Source: Bacillota bacterium
GTDB taxonomy: Bacteria > Bacillota > UBA4882 > UBA10575
Length of the DNA: 32,631 nucleotides
Assembly: GCA_012735135.1 (NCBI GenBank)
Contig: JAAYHY010000031.1
Span: forward strand, 1 to 32,631
Direction of reading: 5' to 3'
Made by a program: the position numbers and the translations under genes. Positions 1 through 8,370 of the stretch are shown here, in pieces (the first letter of the stretch is position 1; every line of letters begins with the position of its first letter). The notes beneath the pieces were generated by a model. It saw nothing but the letters and a program-made list of their open reading frames with translations, had not been told where the DNA came from and made no database searches.

Positions 1-176
1 CGGGTAACTTGGCTCTGCTATGATATAAACCTAACATTTGGGAAGAGCAAACTTGGAATCGATGGGAAAGTTAATAAAAAAAATAGGTTGCAGCAGGAAT
101 AATTGAGTGAAAAGGGAAGATTAAATAATTACATTAAAAAATTAAGAATTATTTAATTTTCGAGGGAGGAGTTACC

Positions 177-914
177 TTGAAAAAAGTACTGACTTTCATA
201 GGTTTATTATGCATATTTTTTCTGAGTGGTTGTGTTGAGTATAGGGAAAGCCTGGTTTTCAACCCGGACTGGTCGGGGAATTTAACTTTTAGTATTGGCA
301 TTAACGAACAGTTTGATGATTTCCAAGAAGAAGACATCAAACAGAGACTTGATCAAGTTAACGGTCTAGAGGTGTTGGCGAGTAAAACCTATTATCAAGG
401 TAACATGAGATGGGTGGAGTTCGATGTTGAGTTTAATAACTTGGAAGCGTTGACCGGTATGGATGAGGCCTTTAACGAGGTGGGCTTTATTGGGAAAATT
501 ACAATTGAAGAAGATGATAAAGGGAATATATTGTACACTAGGAAATTAGAGAAAGAAGCAAGTGCCGATACCCAGGATGAGATGGTAGATAATATATTGT
601 CGCAATTTTATTGGACGTATCGAACAAAGTTTCCTGAGCAAGTGATCAGTGCCAACGCGGGTGAGAACAACATTGATCGAGAGACAAATACTATAGAATG
701 GAAGATTAATCTGGCTGCGCTGATCTCTAATCCTCAGATTATGAGTGCGACAATTAAACAACCTCAAACCGCAAAGATTGTCTGGCCTCTAATAATTTTG
801 GGTATTGTCGCTTTGCTGGTTTTAGTATTGGGTCTATATCTATACGTTTTGAAGGGCAGAAAAAACCGATTACAGTATTTGGTTAAGGAGAATAATCAGG
901 CGAAGCAGATTTAA
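177..914 (+). CDS. Membrane-anchored lipoprotein, LppM-like
   Basis: A 245-residue envelope protein of unknown role. The start is TTG at 177, preceded by a strong GAGGGAGGAG site five bases upstream. Residues 1-19 form a lipoprotein signal peptide ending in the lipobox LSGC, so Cys19 is the likely lipidated residue. After it comes a mostly beta, acidic extracellular region opening with EYRESLVFNPDWSGNL, which recalls the LppM/DUF3153 type of domain. Near residues 200-225 there is one hydrophobic membrane segment, followed by a short basic tail (KGRKNR). A protein tethered at both ends is therefore likely. It stands alone: the next gene is convergent. Function is not recognised and the family link is from memory, so it is weak. 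Confidence 0.7.
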   Translation: MKKVLTFIGLLCIFFLSGCVEYRESLVFNPDWSGNLTFSIGINEQFDDFQEEDIKQRLDQVNGLEVLASKTYYQGNMRWVEFDVEFNNLEALTGMDEAFNEVGFIGKITIEEDDKGNILYTRKLEKEASADTQDEMVDNILSQFYWTYRTKFPEQVISANAGENNIDRETNTIEWKINLAALISNPQIMSATIKQPQTAKIVWPLIILGIVALLVLVLGLYLYVLKGRKNRLQYLVKENNQAKQI

Positions 915-922
915 ATTATTCC

Positions 923-952
923 CCCCTGATTTGCCCGATAGCAAATTAGGGG
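923..952. other. Hairpin in convergent intergenic region
   Basis: The stem CCCCTgATTTG / CAAATtAGGGG has an 8-base loop and lies just 3' of the lipoprotein gene. No T-run follows it, so it is not a classical terminator, though it may protect the 3' end. The rest of the gap to 1120 holds only short G/C runs (for example CCCC-AAAAA-GGGGG near 1059-1072) and no credible gene. Confidence 0.35.
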
Positions 953-1120
953 CTGGGTGAACTTTTGGCTCTATTACCCACATATAATGAACTTTGCATT
1001 GTTGTCAGCTACCATCGACAAAGAAGTATGAGTGACCACGCCAAAGCCCTAGAGTGTCCCCAAAAAGGGGGAGCAAAGCATTTTGGCTTCATGCCCCCCC
1101 TTATTTTCCAGTGTTCGACT

Positions 1121-1876
1121 TTAGCTTTCCATTAACTCCTTTGCTTTCGCCACCATTCCCTCCACAATCACTTCCACCGCTTTCCTCCCCAACTGGATGG
1201 AGGCCGTATTGCGGGGATCTTCACCCAAGATGCCAACCAAAGGTTCCTTATCGCGGTGCAGATAGACACTCATGTCGACACAATCCGGTCGCAGGTACCA
1301 GAGAAAGGAGGTTTCCCATCTCGCCGCATGGTCACCGCCGACCTCCTTGGAAGGGCCGGCGTAATCGAGCTCGGTTCCGGCAAAGGCTTTGGTTCCGGTG
1401 AAGGTTGCGTTGAAGCGTTTAACAGCTTCCAGGGCTAACGGGTGTAAAGGATAGTGTCCGCAAAGCAGACAGACCGCCCGCATTTCCAGGGTGTGCATTT
1501 GCACGAGGAGATGAAAGATTAATTCCTTGTAGAATTGGCCCTGTTCTTCGGAATTCCGGCCAAACCCGGGATAATCCGGGTCAAAACACTCCGCTTTTAA
1601 CCCCATATACCCTTTAATTTTACCGTCCCGGTCATGTTTAACCTCCATGAGATCGGCTGTCCTGGGCTCGCCATACCAAAGGGTAGGAAAAGCGAAACCA
1701 CCGCTCCGTTCAGCCGCCAACTCGCAGAGCTTTTCCGCTTTGAGGGCATCCAGGCCGACGGCCAGATGTTCGCTATGCCATTCCAACACACCGAGACCGA
1801 TGAAGGCGGCAGGGAACTGGGCGCGCCGTTCCATGATTTCATAGGGCAACATTTCATGGTATCTGACTTTTTTCAT
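1121..1876 (-). CDS. Creatininase-family amidohydrolase-like protein
   Basis: A 251-residue cytoplasmic protein of the creatininase superfamily (creatinine amidohydrolase / mycofactocin MftE / formamide hydrolase FAPy type), metal-dependent C-N hydrolases. Family hallmarks are visible: GVLEWHSEHLAVGLD near residue 30 (family pattern G-x-x-E-x-H-x-x-H-x-x-x-x-x-D), GHYP in the middle, and HAARWETS, matching the family HAGExETS motif. I start it at ATG 1876 because AGAGGGGAAG lies just upstream; the reading frame stays open further 5' without a better site. It is downstream of the ABC export operon but separated by about 90 bases with TATACT/TATATA-like sequence, so it probably has its own promoter. 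Substrate unknown: neither creatine genes nor mycofactocin genes are nearby. Confidence 0.8.
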   Translation of the reverse strand: MKKVRYHEMLPYEIMERRAQFPAAFIGLGVLEWHSEHLAVGLDALKAEKLCELAAERSGGFAFPTLWYGEPRTADLMEVKHDRDGKIKGYMGLKAECFDPDYPGFGRNSEEQGQFYKELIFHLLVQMHTLEMRAVCLLCGHYPLHPLALEAVKRFNATFTGTKAFAGTELDYAGPSKEVGGDHAARWETSFLWYLRPDCVDMSVYLHRDKEPLVGILGEDPRNTASIQLGRKAVEVIVEGMVAKAKELMES

Positions 1877-1969
1877 TTCGCTTCCCCTCTTTATATAGTA
1901 TAGTTTTCCGATTAACCGCTTCGAAAATCCCGTCCGCGGAGGCAACGGGGGTGGGCGAGACTGTTTTAC

Positions 1970-3202
1970 CTATTTTTCTTCTGCCATTAGGCCGGTACTA
2001 TCTCCCCGGTGAGGACTATCCTCTCCGGGGACCGCCGGGGCTTTTGAATCCGTTTCGTCAATATAGATCTTCACATCCACGTTGAAGTTGGGTAAGAGGA
2101 AATCGTTTCGATCATCAATACTGATTTCCACTGGAATGACCGTTTCTCCGTTCTCCTTAATCGCCACTGCAGAGCGGCGGATTACTTTACCCCGGTAGGT
2201 CCGGTCATAATCGGCAACGGGAGTTATTACAACCCCGGCGCCAATCTGCAGATCCTTAATAAATTCCTCCGCGATATTGGCTTCTACGATCAAACTGTCC
2301 AGGTCGATGATGCTCAGGACCTTCTTTTCAGGGGTGAGGAGATCGCCTTCTGTATAGCCGAGTTCGACGACGATCCCGTTTTTGACGTTGGAGATGATTT
2401 GATTGTTACGAATAAAGTTTTGGTCCAGTTTTTTCCGGAGCATCGCTAATTTATTCTCCAAAAGAGTGATTTTTTCCTTTTGCATATTGAGCGCGGTCAG
2501 TTCTGCGCCGGGAAGATCTTTATTTATTTGTTTTAAAGCCAGTTCCGCTTTGAGTTTCTCGATCTCATCAACTTTTTTCTGGCGTTGAGACTGGAGGGAA
2601 CGGTTCAAGTCGGCAACGGTCTTTTCCAACGCCGCCACTTCTTGCTGGGAAACGCCATTGATCTTCGCCAACTCCCTTTTGGTTTCCAGATCCTGCTGGG
2701 CTTTGGCCAGATCAGCCTGGAGTTGGTTGAGCTCATAATCGGTGTTGGTCAGCAATGCCGTTTCTTTTTTGGTAATCTCGGCGGCCAATTGGGTTAATTC
2801 CGTCTCGGTCTTTTTTAGATCCTTTTCAGCCTTTTTTAGGTCAAACTTGGCCACCAGTAGTTCGTACTCGACATCCCGGATCTGGTTGCGGTATTCATCC
2901 ACGTCGAGGGCGAGTAATGGTTCACCCAAAGTCACTTTTTGGCCTTCCTTAACATAAAGCTCACGGACGCGGGCCGAAAAGTCAATATTGATATTGATCA
3001 CGTTGGTGGCTTTGACGACGCCAAAGGCTTCGATGCTCGCTCTTTCCTGCGGGGTTTCTGTTGGGGCATCGGCCTCTGCGGCGGTGGGTTGGTTTACCGC
3101 ATTAGCCGGTTGGGAAGAGGTATTCCATTTTCCGCGGAGAAGGAGGAGTCCCGCCACCCCAACTACCACCAAAACGAGAAGGATAATCCAGATTTTCCTC
3201 AT
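1970..3202 (-). CDS. HlyD/MacA-type periplasmic adaptor (membrane fusion protein)
   Basis: A 410-residue adaptor that should link the inner-membrane ABC pump to the cell exterior or an outer-membrane channel. Residues 1-25 contain one membrane anchor (IWIILLVLVVVGVAGLLLL). A lipoyl/barrel-sandwich half follows near 60-110 (VKEGQKVTLGEPLLALDVDEY), then a long Lys/Glu/Gln-rich coiled-coil hairpin at about 110-265, then the second lipoyl half (GIVVELGYTEGDLLTPEKKVLSI) and a beta-barrel domain with PVEISIDDRNDFLLPNFNVDVKIY. ATG at 3202 overlaps the ATPase stop as ATGA, so the two genes are translationally coupled. MacA is the nearest well-known relative by architecture; no TolC-like partner is in the window. 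Confidence 0.88.
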   Translation of the reverse strand: MRKIWIILLVLVVVGVAGLLLLRGKWNTSSQPANAVNQPTAAEADAPTETPQERASIEAFGVVKATNVININIDFSARVRELYVKEGQKVTLGEPLLALDVDEYRNQIRDVEYELLVAKFDLKKAEKDLKKTETELTQLAAEITKKETALLTNTDYELNQLQADLAKAQQDLETKRELAKINGVSQQEVAALEKTVADLNRSLQSQRQKKVDEIEKLKAELALKQINKDLPGAELTALNMQKEKITLLENKLAMLRKKLDQNFIRNNQIISNVKNGIVVELGYTEGDLLTPEKKVLSIIDLDSLIVEANIAEEFIKDLQIGAGVVITPVADYDRTYRGKVIRRSAVAIKENGETVIPVEISIDDRNDFLLPNFNVDVKIYIDETDSKAPAVPGEDSPHRGDSTGLMAEEK

Positions 3203-3876
3203 TGTTCCCACACCTTTCCGTCCCGAAGATTAATGATTCTTTGGCTATACGCGGCGGCCTCCCTCGAATGAGTGACTTGGACGATGGTTTTACCCTGCTC
3301 TTGATTGATTTTTTGCAGGAGTTCCATGATTCCCGTTCCGGTTTTCGTATCCAAGTTACCGGTGGGTTCATCCGCCAGAATAATATCGGGTTCATTGATT
3401 AAAGCCCGGGCGATGGCTACCCGTTGTTGCTGACCACCCGATAATTCGCGGGGTGTATGCCGTCGCCGGTCGGCCAGGCCGACGGTTTCGAGAATGGCCT
3501 CTAATTTCCGGCGGTAACTTTTCAGGCGTTTTCCATCAAGCAGGACCGGAAGCATGATATTGTCTTCCACATTTAAATTGGGGATGAGGTTATAGAATTG
3601 GAAAACAAAGCCCAGGGTGCGCCGGCGGAGGATACTGATCTCCTTATCCTTCATCACTGCGATATTTCTCCCTTTGATCCAAACCTGACCGGTAGTGGGT
3701 TTATCCAATCCTCCCATCAGGTAGAGCAAAGTACTTTTTCCGGATCCGGAAGGGCCCATGATTGAGACAAATTCCCCCGCGTTGATGGTGAGGTCAATTC
3801 CTTTGAGGACTTCAACCTCTATCTCGCCCATTTTGAAGGTTTTATAAAGCTGAATGGTTTCAATGATGGGTGACAA
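3199..3876 (-). CDS. ABC transporter ATPase, MacB/LolD type
   Basis: A 225-residue nucleotide-binding subunit that powers the neighbouring FtsX-type permease. Walker [10 protein letters not shown] (about 42-50), Q-loop in [13 protein letters not shown], signature [15 protein letters not shown] (about 144-158), Walker [13 protein letters not shown] and the switch His in VTHSREAA are all intact. The [15 protein letters not shown] segment is typical of the LolD/MacB/YknY subfamily. Start is TTG 3876 with AGCAGGTGA four bases upstream. It lies 14 bases after the permease gene and overlaps the adaptor gene by 4 bases, making a three-gene operon read from 6365 to 1970. The substrate could be a peptide, lipoprotein or antibiotic; nothing here decides. 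Confidence 0.93.
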   Translation of the reverse strand: MSPIIETIQLYKTFKMGEIEVEVLKGIDLTINAGEFVSIMGPSGSGKSTLLYLMGGLDKPTTGQVWIKGRNIAVMKDKEISILRRRTLGFVFQFYNLIPNLNVEDNIMLPVLLDGKRLKSYRRKLEAILETVGLADRRRHTPRELSGGQQQRVAIARALINEPDIILADEPTGNLDTKTGTGIMELLQKINQEQGKTIVQVTHSREAAAYSQRIINLRDGKVWEQ

Positions 3877-3890
3877 GGCATCACCTGCTT

Positions 3891-6365
3891 TTATTCGTAT
3901 TTAATGGCAGACACAATATCCAATTTGGAAGATTTCAGGGCCGGACTGGTCGAAGCCGTTACCGTGATTAAAATACCGGCTAGAATGGAGGATAGATAAA
4001 GAGAAAGGGATTGGTGGATGGGGAATTTGCCCGCGACGGCCTTTAGAATCATGGGCGAAATCGAAATCAATAAATAACCGCATAAAGCGCCGACAATCCC
4101 TCCAATCAGGCCTCCGGTGAGGGCTTCGATTAAGAACATCTTAAGGGCTTGGTTTTTACTCATCCCAACGGAACGTAAGACCGCCAGCGCCCGTTGGCGT
4201 TCGAGAAAACTAATAATGAGATTATTAAAAACACCGAAGATGCCAATGACCAAAGCCAACAAGGAAAAACCCCGCATCACCCGGAAAAAGCTGGCGTTAT
4301 TTTCCCGGTCGGATGCTTCAAAGTCGGCAATGGTATTAATGGAGGGGTATCTTCGTTCCAACCTTTTTTTCAGGGTAGCGCTGACCAAGTCCGGATCCAG
4401 ATTTGTTTTGATAAAAAGATCATCGTAGTATTGCTTGCCCATATCCATTTTCATATATTTTTCAGCGATCAAGGCAAAATTACCGTTCCACATCAGGGAA
4501 TCATAAAAACCAATGATTTGGTAAGTTCGTTCTCCCCGGCTCATTTTTAATGTCAGCAAGTCGCCCTTCTGGACCTGCAGTCTTTCCCGCAGGGTGTTGG
4601 TGAGCAGAATCTTGCGTCCCGTATCCAGCTCCGCGAGGAGTTCCGGATCAATGTCGAGTTCCCAGAAATCAAGGTGTTTATATTTATTTACCCCATGGAT
4701 CAGGTTAATCCGGTCTTTCCGGTTGGTGATTTCGAGATAATTGGCACTGTAGATTCCATAAACAGCTTCCACACCCTCGATTTTACGGAGGATCGCCTCC
4801 AGGTTACGATCGGCTTGCCAAACCCAACCCCAAATCTGGAAATTGCAATTGCGGTAAAAATTAGTTACTTCCGTTGCCACACTGAAACTAATGGTGTTGA
4901 TCATCAAGAGGCTGGAGATGCCGATGGCGAGGAGGGAAATATTATTGAGAATTCCCTTATTTCCCCGTAAGTTTTTGGCCGCCAGGATCCCTTCATTGCC
5001 AAAAAGATAACGGTAAACCCGGGCAAAGACGGTCAGAAAAAGGTTGGTCAACCCCGGGATTAAGAGGATACAACCGATAATACTTGCGAAGATCAGGAGC
5101 ATCCCAACGGGCAGGAGAAGTGGAAATGGAATATAAGGCGGAAGGAAGACGGCGCCGGCGATCAGGATTAGACCAAGCACGGTTTTCCATCTCTTCCGGC
5201 GGGTAGGTTTACTGATGGTATTGAAGATGATCTCCTTGACCGGTATCTTGGCAATCTTCAGGATCGGCAGTAACGAACTGACCAAGGAGATGAGAACAGC
5301 CAAAAGAAAGGCCTGTCCTAGCTGTGCCGGGGTGTACCGGAGTGTTATGGTAGCCCCTGGGAAAGAGGCAATCTGTAAAGTAATCAAATAAAGGAGGATG
5401 AAGCCAAGGCCGCAACCGAGCAAACCGCCGATCGCACCGTAGGTAATACTTTCGGCGATCAGCACAAAGCTGGTCATCTTGCGGGTTGCCCCGATGCTGC
5501 GAAAAGTTCCGATCATCGGCAGTCGCTCTCTGGTGATGACCTTAAAGGAAGTATTAATAATATAAACCGCCATAAACAGGACAACAGTCCCCATCAGCTG
5601 AAAGGTGGTGGTTAAGGTCCGGGTATACTCCTTAAGTTCCTGGATCGTAATGGTCTCGGCTACTTGGTAGCGGGGGTAAGCAGCCCTCAGTTTTTCCATA
5701 AGTTCACCTTTACGGGCGGGGTCCTTTAATTTCAGATAAAGGATGGCCACTCGGCCCCGGGCATTTAAAATGGTGGCCAGCGTATCAAGGGGCACCACTA
5801 CGTTGATGTTTTGTCCGTCATCTTGAAAGGGGCCGACCGGCTCGGCCAAGGCGGCGATATAAAACTTGCGCTTGGCGCCGAGGAGATCGAGCTCCAGATA
5901 ATCCCCAAGCTTGAAACCGTAATCTGCCGCCGTTTTTTTACTGATGATCAGTTTTTTTCCGCGAAAAGGCAAAAGCTTATCTTCACCGGTGAGAAAGAAG
6001 GGATTCAGCTTTTCCAGTTCGGGCAGGGTAAAACCATTGACGCTGAGACGCAAAGTTTCCCCATGGTGGGAAAGCGTAGCTGAGGTTTCAATGGAACCGA
6101 CGATATACTCCAGTTCATCGCCGAATTGTTCTGCTCTGTTCCGGTAGAAGAAGGAAGACGGGGATTCCCGGGTTGGGTAAATCAACAGGTCAGCAGTGCC
6201 GTAGTATACCCTAAATCTTTCGAGAAACATGTCGGCTGCCGTATCGGAAAGGGCTTCCGTGGCAAAGTATAAGGCGGAGGAGAGCATTACGGAGGCCAGG
6301 ATCAATAAAGTTCTTAACTTCTTTTCCCAAACGTTTTTTAAAATAAACTTGATAATAATTCTCAA
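3891..6365 (-). CDS. FtsX-family ABC permease with two FtsX domains
   Basis: An 824-residue inner-membrane permease. The N-terminus has a first membrane helix (TLLILASVMLSSALYFATEAL) and then a large extracytoplasmic domain. An FtsX domain with three or four helices near 255-375 follows (signature FRSIGATRKMTSFVLIAESITYGAIGG). The pattern repeats: about 395-450 membrane helices, a helix near 485, a second extracytoplasmic domain, and a final FtsX domain at about 690-820 (LRSVGMSKNQALKMFLIEALTGGLIGG). This duplicated form is larger than E. coli MacB (about 650 residues with its ATPase fused) and resembles the stand-alone DUF214-type permeases. TTG start at 6365 has GGAAGG six bases upstream. 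First gene of the export operon. Confidence 0.9.
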   Translation of the reverse strand: MRIIIKFILKNVWEKKLRTLLILASVMLSSALYFATEALSDTAADMFLERFRVYYGTADLLIYPTRESPSSFFYRNRAEQFGDELEYIVGSIETSATLSHHGETLRLSVNGFTLPELEKLNPFFLTGEDKLLPFRGKKLIISKKTAADYGFKLGDYLELDLLGAKRKFYIAALAEPVGPFQDDGQNINVVVPLDTLATILNARGRVAILYLKLKDPARKGELMEKLRAAYPRYQVAETITIQELKEYTRTLTTTFQLMGTVVLFMAVYIINTSFKVITRERLPMIGTFRSIGATRKMTSFVLIAESITYGAIGGLLGCGLGFILLYLITLQIASFPGATITLRYTPAQLGQAFLLAVLISLVSSLLPILKIAKIPVKEIIFNTISKPTRRKRWKTVLGLILIAGAVFLPPYIPFPLLLPVGMLLIFASIIGCILLIPGLTNLFLTVFARVYRYLFGNEGILAAKNLRGNKGILNNISLLAIGISSLLMINTISFSVATEVTNFYRNCNFQIWGWVWQADRNLEAILRKIEGVEAVYGIYSANYLEITNRKDRINLIHGVNKYKHLDFWELDIDPELLAELDTGRKILLTNTLRERLQVQKGDLLTLKMSRGERTYQIIGFYDSLMWNGNFALIAEKYMKMDMGKQYYDDLFIKTNLDPDLVSATLKKRLERRYPSINTIADFEASDRENNASFFRVMRGFSLLALVIGIFGVFNNLIISFLERQRALAVLRSVGMSKNQALKMFLIEALTGGLIGGIVGALCGYLLISISPMILKAVAGKFPIHQSLSLYLSSILAGILITVTASTSPALKSSKLDIVSAIKYE

Positions 6366-6601
6366 AGCGGACCTTCCATTCTTCCTCCGGTGCGCGGTGG
6401 AAAATGCGCCCTAAAGGGATCAATTCTGAATCTTAAAATGACCATCTGCTTCATTATACAGAAATTATTTCCAAGAAAAAAGGGAAAAAGAATGATTTCC
6501 GGTTAAAATTTGGTATATTTCCTGCGTCACCAGGGTCCTGTTCATTACAGGCAAATGGTAATTTTATGTAAACCCTTGATATCAATTTAGTTACATTTAT
6601 A

Positions 6602-6630
6602 TTGACAAAAGGAGGGCGAATGTATATAAT
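6602..6630 (+). promoter_or_regulatory. Consensus sigma-A promoter of the glucan locus plus arm
   Basis: TTGACA at 6602-6607, 17-base spacer, TATAAT at 6625-6630: both hexamers are perfect. Transcription should begin near 6637, inside the operator that follows. This is the strongest promoter seen upstream of the porin gene, and its position implies tight repression by the LacI-type protein encoded at 19991-20992. Confidence 0.9.
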
Positions 6631-6632
6631 AA

Positions 6633-6648
6633 ACTTAACCGGTTAAGT
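6633..6648. promoter_or_regulatory. LacI-family operator O1 (16-bp palindrome)
   Basis: ACTTAACCGGTTAAGT is a perfect palindrome with the central CG typical of LacI/GalR-family sites. It starts 2 bases after the -10 box and covers the expected start site. The 12-bp core recurs at 7698, 19964 and 21009, each beside genes of this locus, which identifies it as the operator of the local LacI protein (inference). Confidence 0.88.
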
Positions 6649-6699
6649 ATTAAAGATAACTCGCCGGATTTTTAAAATAGCCGTAACCCTAGAGGGGTG

Positions 6700-6783
6700 A
6701 TGGTCACCGCTGAGTTCATGGGCCGGTGGAAACCAAAGATTAAAGCTTACGGTAGAAAAAGTATTAAGAAAGGTGTGGTCTGA
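6700..6783 (+). CDS. Possible 27-residue leader peptide
   Basis: A short ORF opens at ATG 6700 behind AGAGGGG and stops at TGA 6781-6783, sharing one base with the porin ATG (TGATG). The product is basic (RWKPKIKAYGRKSIKK) and has no recognised family. The porin gene also has its own site (AAAGGTG, seven bases from its ATG), so coupling is possible but not required. A short inverted repeat GGTGA-TGG-TCACC at 6696-6708 covers the leader start. It may be chance. Confidence 0.3.
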   Translation: MVTAEFMGRWKPKIKAYGRKSIKKGVV

Positions 6784-7667
6784 TGAAAAGATGTTTAGCG
6801 GTGTTAGGCTCTGTATTTCTCCTTTTTGCAGTGGCTTCCTCCAGTATCGCGGCCACTGTCATTGGGGGTGAGGTAGACTTCGGCTATGATATACAAAGGT
6901 CGATTACTTATGGTTATGCCAAACTGATCGCCGAAAACCGGATCAATGATGGTTTGACTGCCCATATTTCCTTTGATTTTGATACCATTGAGAAACAGGG
7001 CATGTGTGATCAAGCTTGGGCCGAGTTATACAACAGGTATACTACAATCCGGGTTGGCTATTGGCATTTCGATGTCAAGGGCGATGTCCGCGTGATTAGT
7101 CCGGTTACGATTATTGGACAGACGGCGACGGCGAGAGCGGAAATTCAACACAATTGTCAAGCCAGAATTGATCTTCCAATAAGTGAAAGTATCAACCTGA
7201 TGGGGTTTTTAACCCAACAACCCGCAGAAGAAGAACTACTATATGCCGGTGGCATATCTTATGAAGGGGATATTTGGGGAGCAGAGGCGATTTACATCAA
7301 ATATGACTCTTCGGTTTGGGCCGATCCGGCGGTAGTTCTTAATGCGTACTTAATTCCCTTTGATTCGACCAAAGTTTATTTGCATTACGGATTAAGCCGG
7401 GACTGTTATGGCGCTCAACCAAATGCTCCTACCAAAGAGCGAAAAGCCGCAATTATTGGCGTGAACTACGATTCCTTTGACTTACCTGTTTACATCCGGG
7501 GTGAAATTGACTTATATAAAGGTCTTTATGATGACGGAAATACCCCGTGGGGGCTGGTGGTAGGGTATAAGTTCAGAAATGGGGCCAGACTGCAGTATGA
7601 CCGGTATGTCCATGCCTACGGGGAAGACCATAATACAAATATTGTTAAGTTAATCGTCACCTTCTAA
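6783..7667 (+). CDS. Porin-like outer-membrane beta-barrel protein
   Basis: A 294-residue secreted protein. Residues 1-23 are a classical signal peptide (MKRCLAVLGSVFLLFAVASSSIAA). The rest alternates short amphipathic strands (for example GGEVDFGYDI, TTIRVGYWHFDVKG, PVYIRGEIDLYK, WGLVVGYKFRNGARLQYDRY) with polar turns and has no lipobox or membrane helix. It ends IVKLIVTF, with a C-terminal Phe as in many outer-membrane barrels recognised by BamA. I infer a 12- to 16-strand diffusion channel for oligosaccharides, placed first in the glucan operon. Three cysteines are unusual for a porin. No specific family is recognised; a secreted beta-rich surface protein is the alternative. Confidence 0.65.
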   Translation: MKRCLAVLGSVFLLFAVASSSIAATVIGGEVDFGYDIQRSITYGYAKLIAENRINDGLTAHISFDFDTIEKQGMCDQAWAELYNRYTTIRVGYWHFDVKGDVRVISPVTIIGQTATARAEIQHNCQARIDLPISESINLMGFLTQQPAEEELLYAGGISYEGDIWGAEAIYIKYDSSVWADPAVVLNAYLIPFDSTKVYLHYGLSRDCYGAQPNAPTKERKAAIIGVNYDSFDLPVYIRGEIDLYKGLYDDGNTPWGLVVGYKFRNGARLQYDRYVHAYGEDHNTNIVKLIVTF

Positions 7668-7697
7668 AGGACACAGGGGCTTTTTTTGGATGGAAAA

Positions 7698-7709
7698 TTA
7701 ACCGGTTAA
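7698..7709. promoter_or_regulatory. LacI-family operator O2
   Basis: TTAACCGGTTAA, the exact core of O1, lies 30 bases after the porin stop and about 46 bases before the next start codon. A weak promoter is possible around it (TTGGAT 7686-7691, TATATT 7711-7716, 19-base spacer). It may give the downstream genes their own regulated start, act as a roadblock, or form a loop with O1 about 1060 bases away. Confidence 0.85.
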
Positions 7710-7755
7710 GTATATTGGTTTTACTTCTCAACTATATTATTATGGGGTGACCGAA

Positions 7756-8346
7756 ATGAAGCGGGCCTTGCTAATGGGAATCCTGTTTTTATGCCTGATG
7801 CTCCTCTGCTTCCTTGGCCAAGGGGTTGCGAAGGCACAGGTGTGGCCGGCCAATGAAATATACCTTTGGCGGATGGAAGATAAAAGAGAGTTGAGATCTT
7901 TTGATTCGGACCGTTCCGGAGCCCGGTTTGTTCTTGATGATGAATATGTTACTGAAGGTAATTATTCATGCAAAGTTATCCCCGGAGGTGGAGAAGAGAC
8001 AAAGTTAGCGGTGAAGATCACCGGTTTAATTGAGAAGTGGAATGGCAAGAACAGTTTATTCCTTGATCTATATTTGCCGGAAGATCACCCGTTGAATGGC
8101 TGTTTTCTCGGGTTGGCCCAGGCTTTGCCCGAATGGGAATGGATTGATGGGTGCATGGCGGCAACCTCGGTGATCCCGGGTGAATGGAACCGCGTCATCT
8201 TCAAACTCACTGATAAGATGAAGTTTCTTCATCCACGAAAGCAATATATAATCTACCTTTGTTTTTGGCATGATGATGGCGGGGAAAAAATCCCTTTACA
8301 TAAAGAAAACCCCTTCTATATTGATGGCATTGGGTTAATCGAATAA
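7756..8346 (+). CDS. Secreted single-module glycan-binding-like protein
   Basis: A 196-residue exported protein. I choose ATG 7756 because GGGGTGA lies five bases upstream; the GTG at 7747 is part of that site. A signal peptide runs to about residue 29 (FLGQGVAKA-Q). The mature protein is one beta-sandwich-like module with landmarks shared with three other copies in this locus: YLWRMED at the start, GNYSCKVIPGGGEETKL, a WNGKNSLFLDLYLPE strand, WEWIDG, PGEWNRVIFKLT, and a closing FYIDGIGLI. The pattern resembles galactose-binding-fold carbohydrate modules, so glucan capture is inferred from fold and context. No known family is claimed. Confidence 0.72.
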   Translation: MKRALLMGILFLCLMLLCFLGQGVAKAQVWPANEIYLWRMEDKRELRSFDSDRSGARFVLDDEYVTEGNYSCKVIPGGGEETKLAVKITGLIEKWNGKNSLFLDLYLPEDHPLNGCFLGLAQALPEWEWIDGCMAATSVIPGEWNRVIFKLTDKMKFLHPRKQYIIYLCFWHDDGGEKIPLHKENPFYIDGIGLIE

Positions 8347-8370
8347 ATGCTGGAGAGAGGTGGAAAGAGG

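Noticed and set aside
1-993. Similar stretches at 1-30 and 954-993 (GGGT-AACTT-GGCTCT) as direct repeats flanking the lipoprotein gene
   Set aside because: The match is short and gapped, with no inverted ends or transposase, so it does not support a mobile element.
1054-1438. Plus-strand open frames opposite the creatininase gene
   Set aside because: Low-complexity Pro/Arg-rich translations antisense to a clear gene; no ribosome sites.
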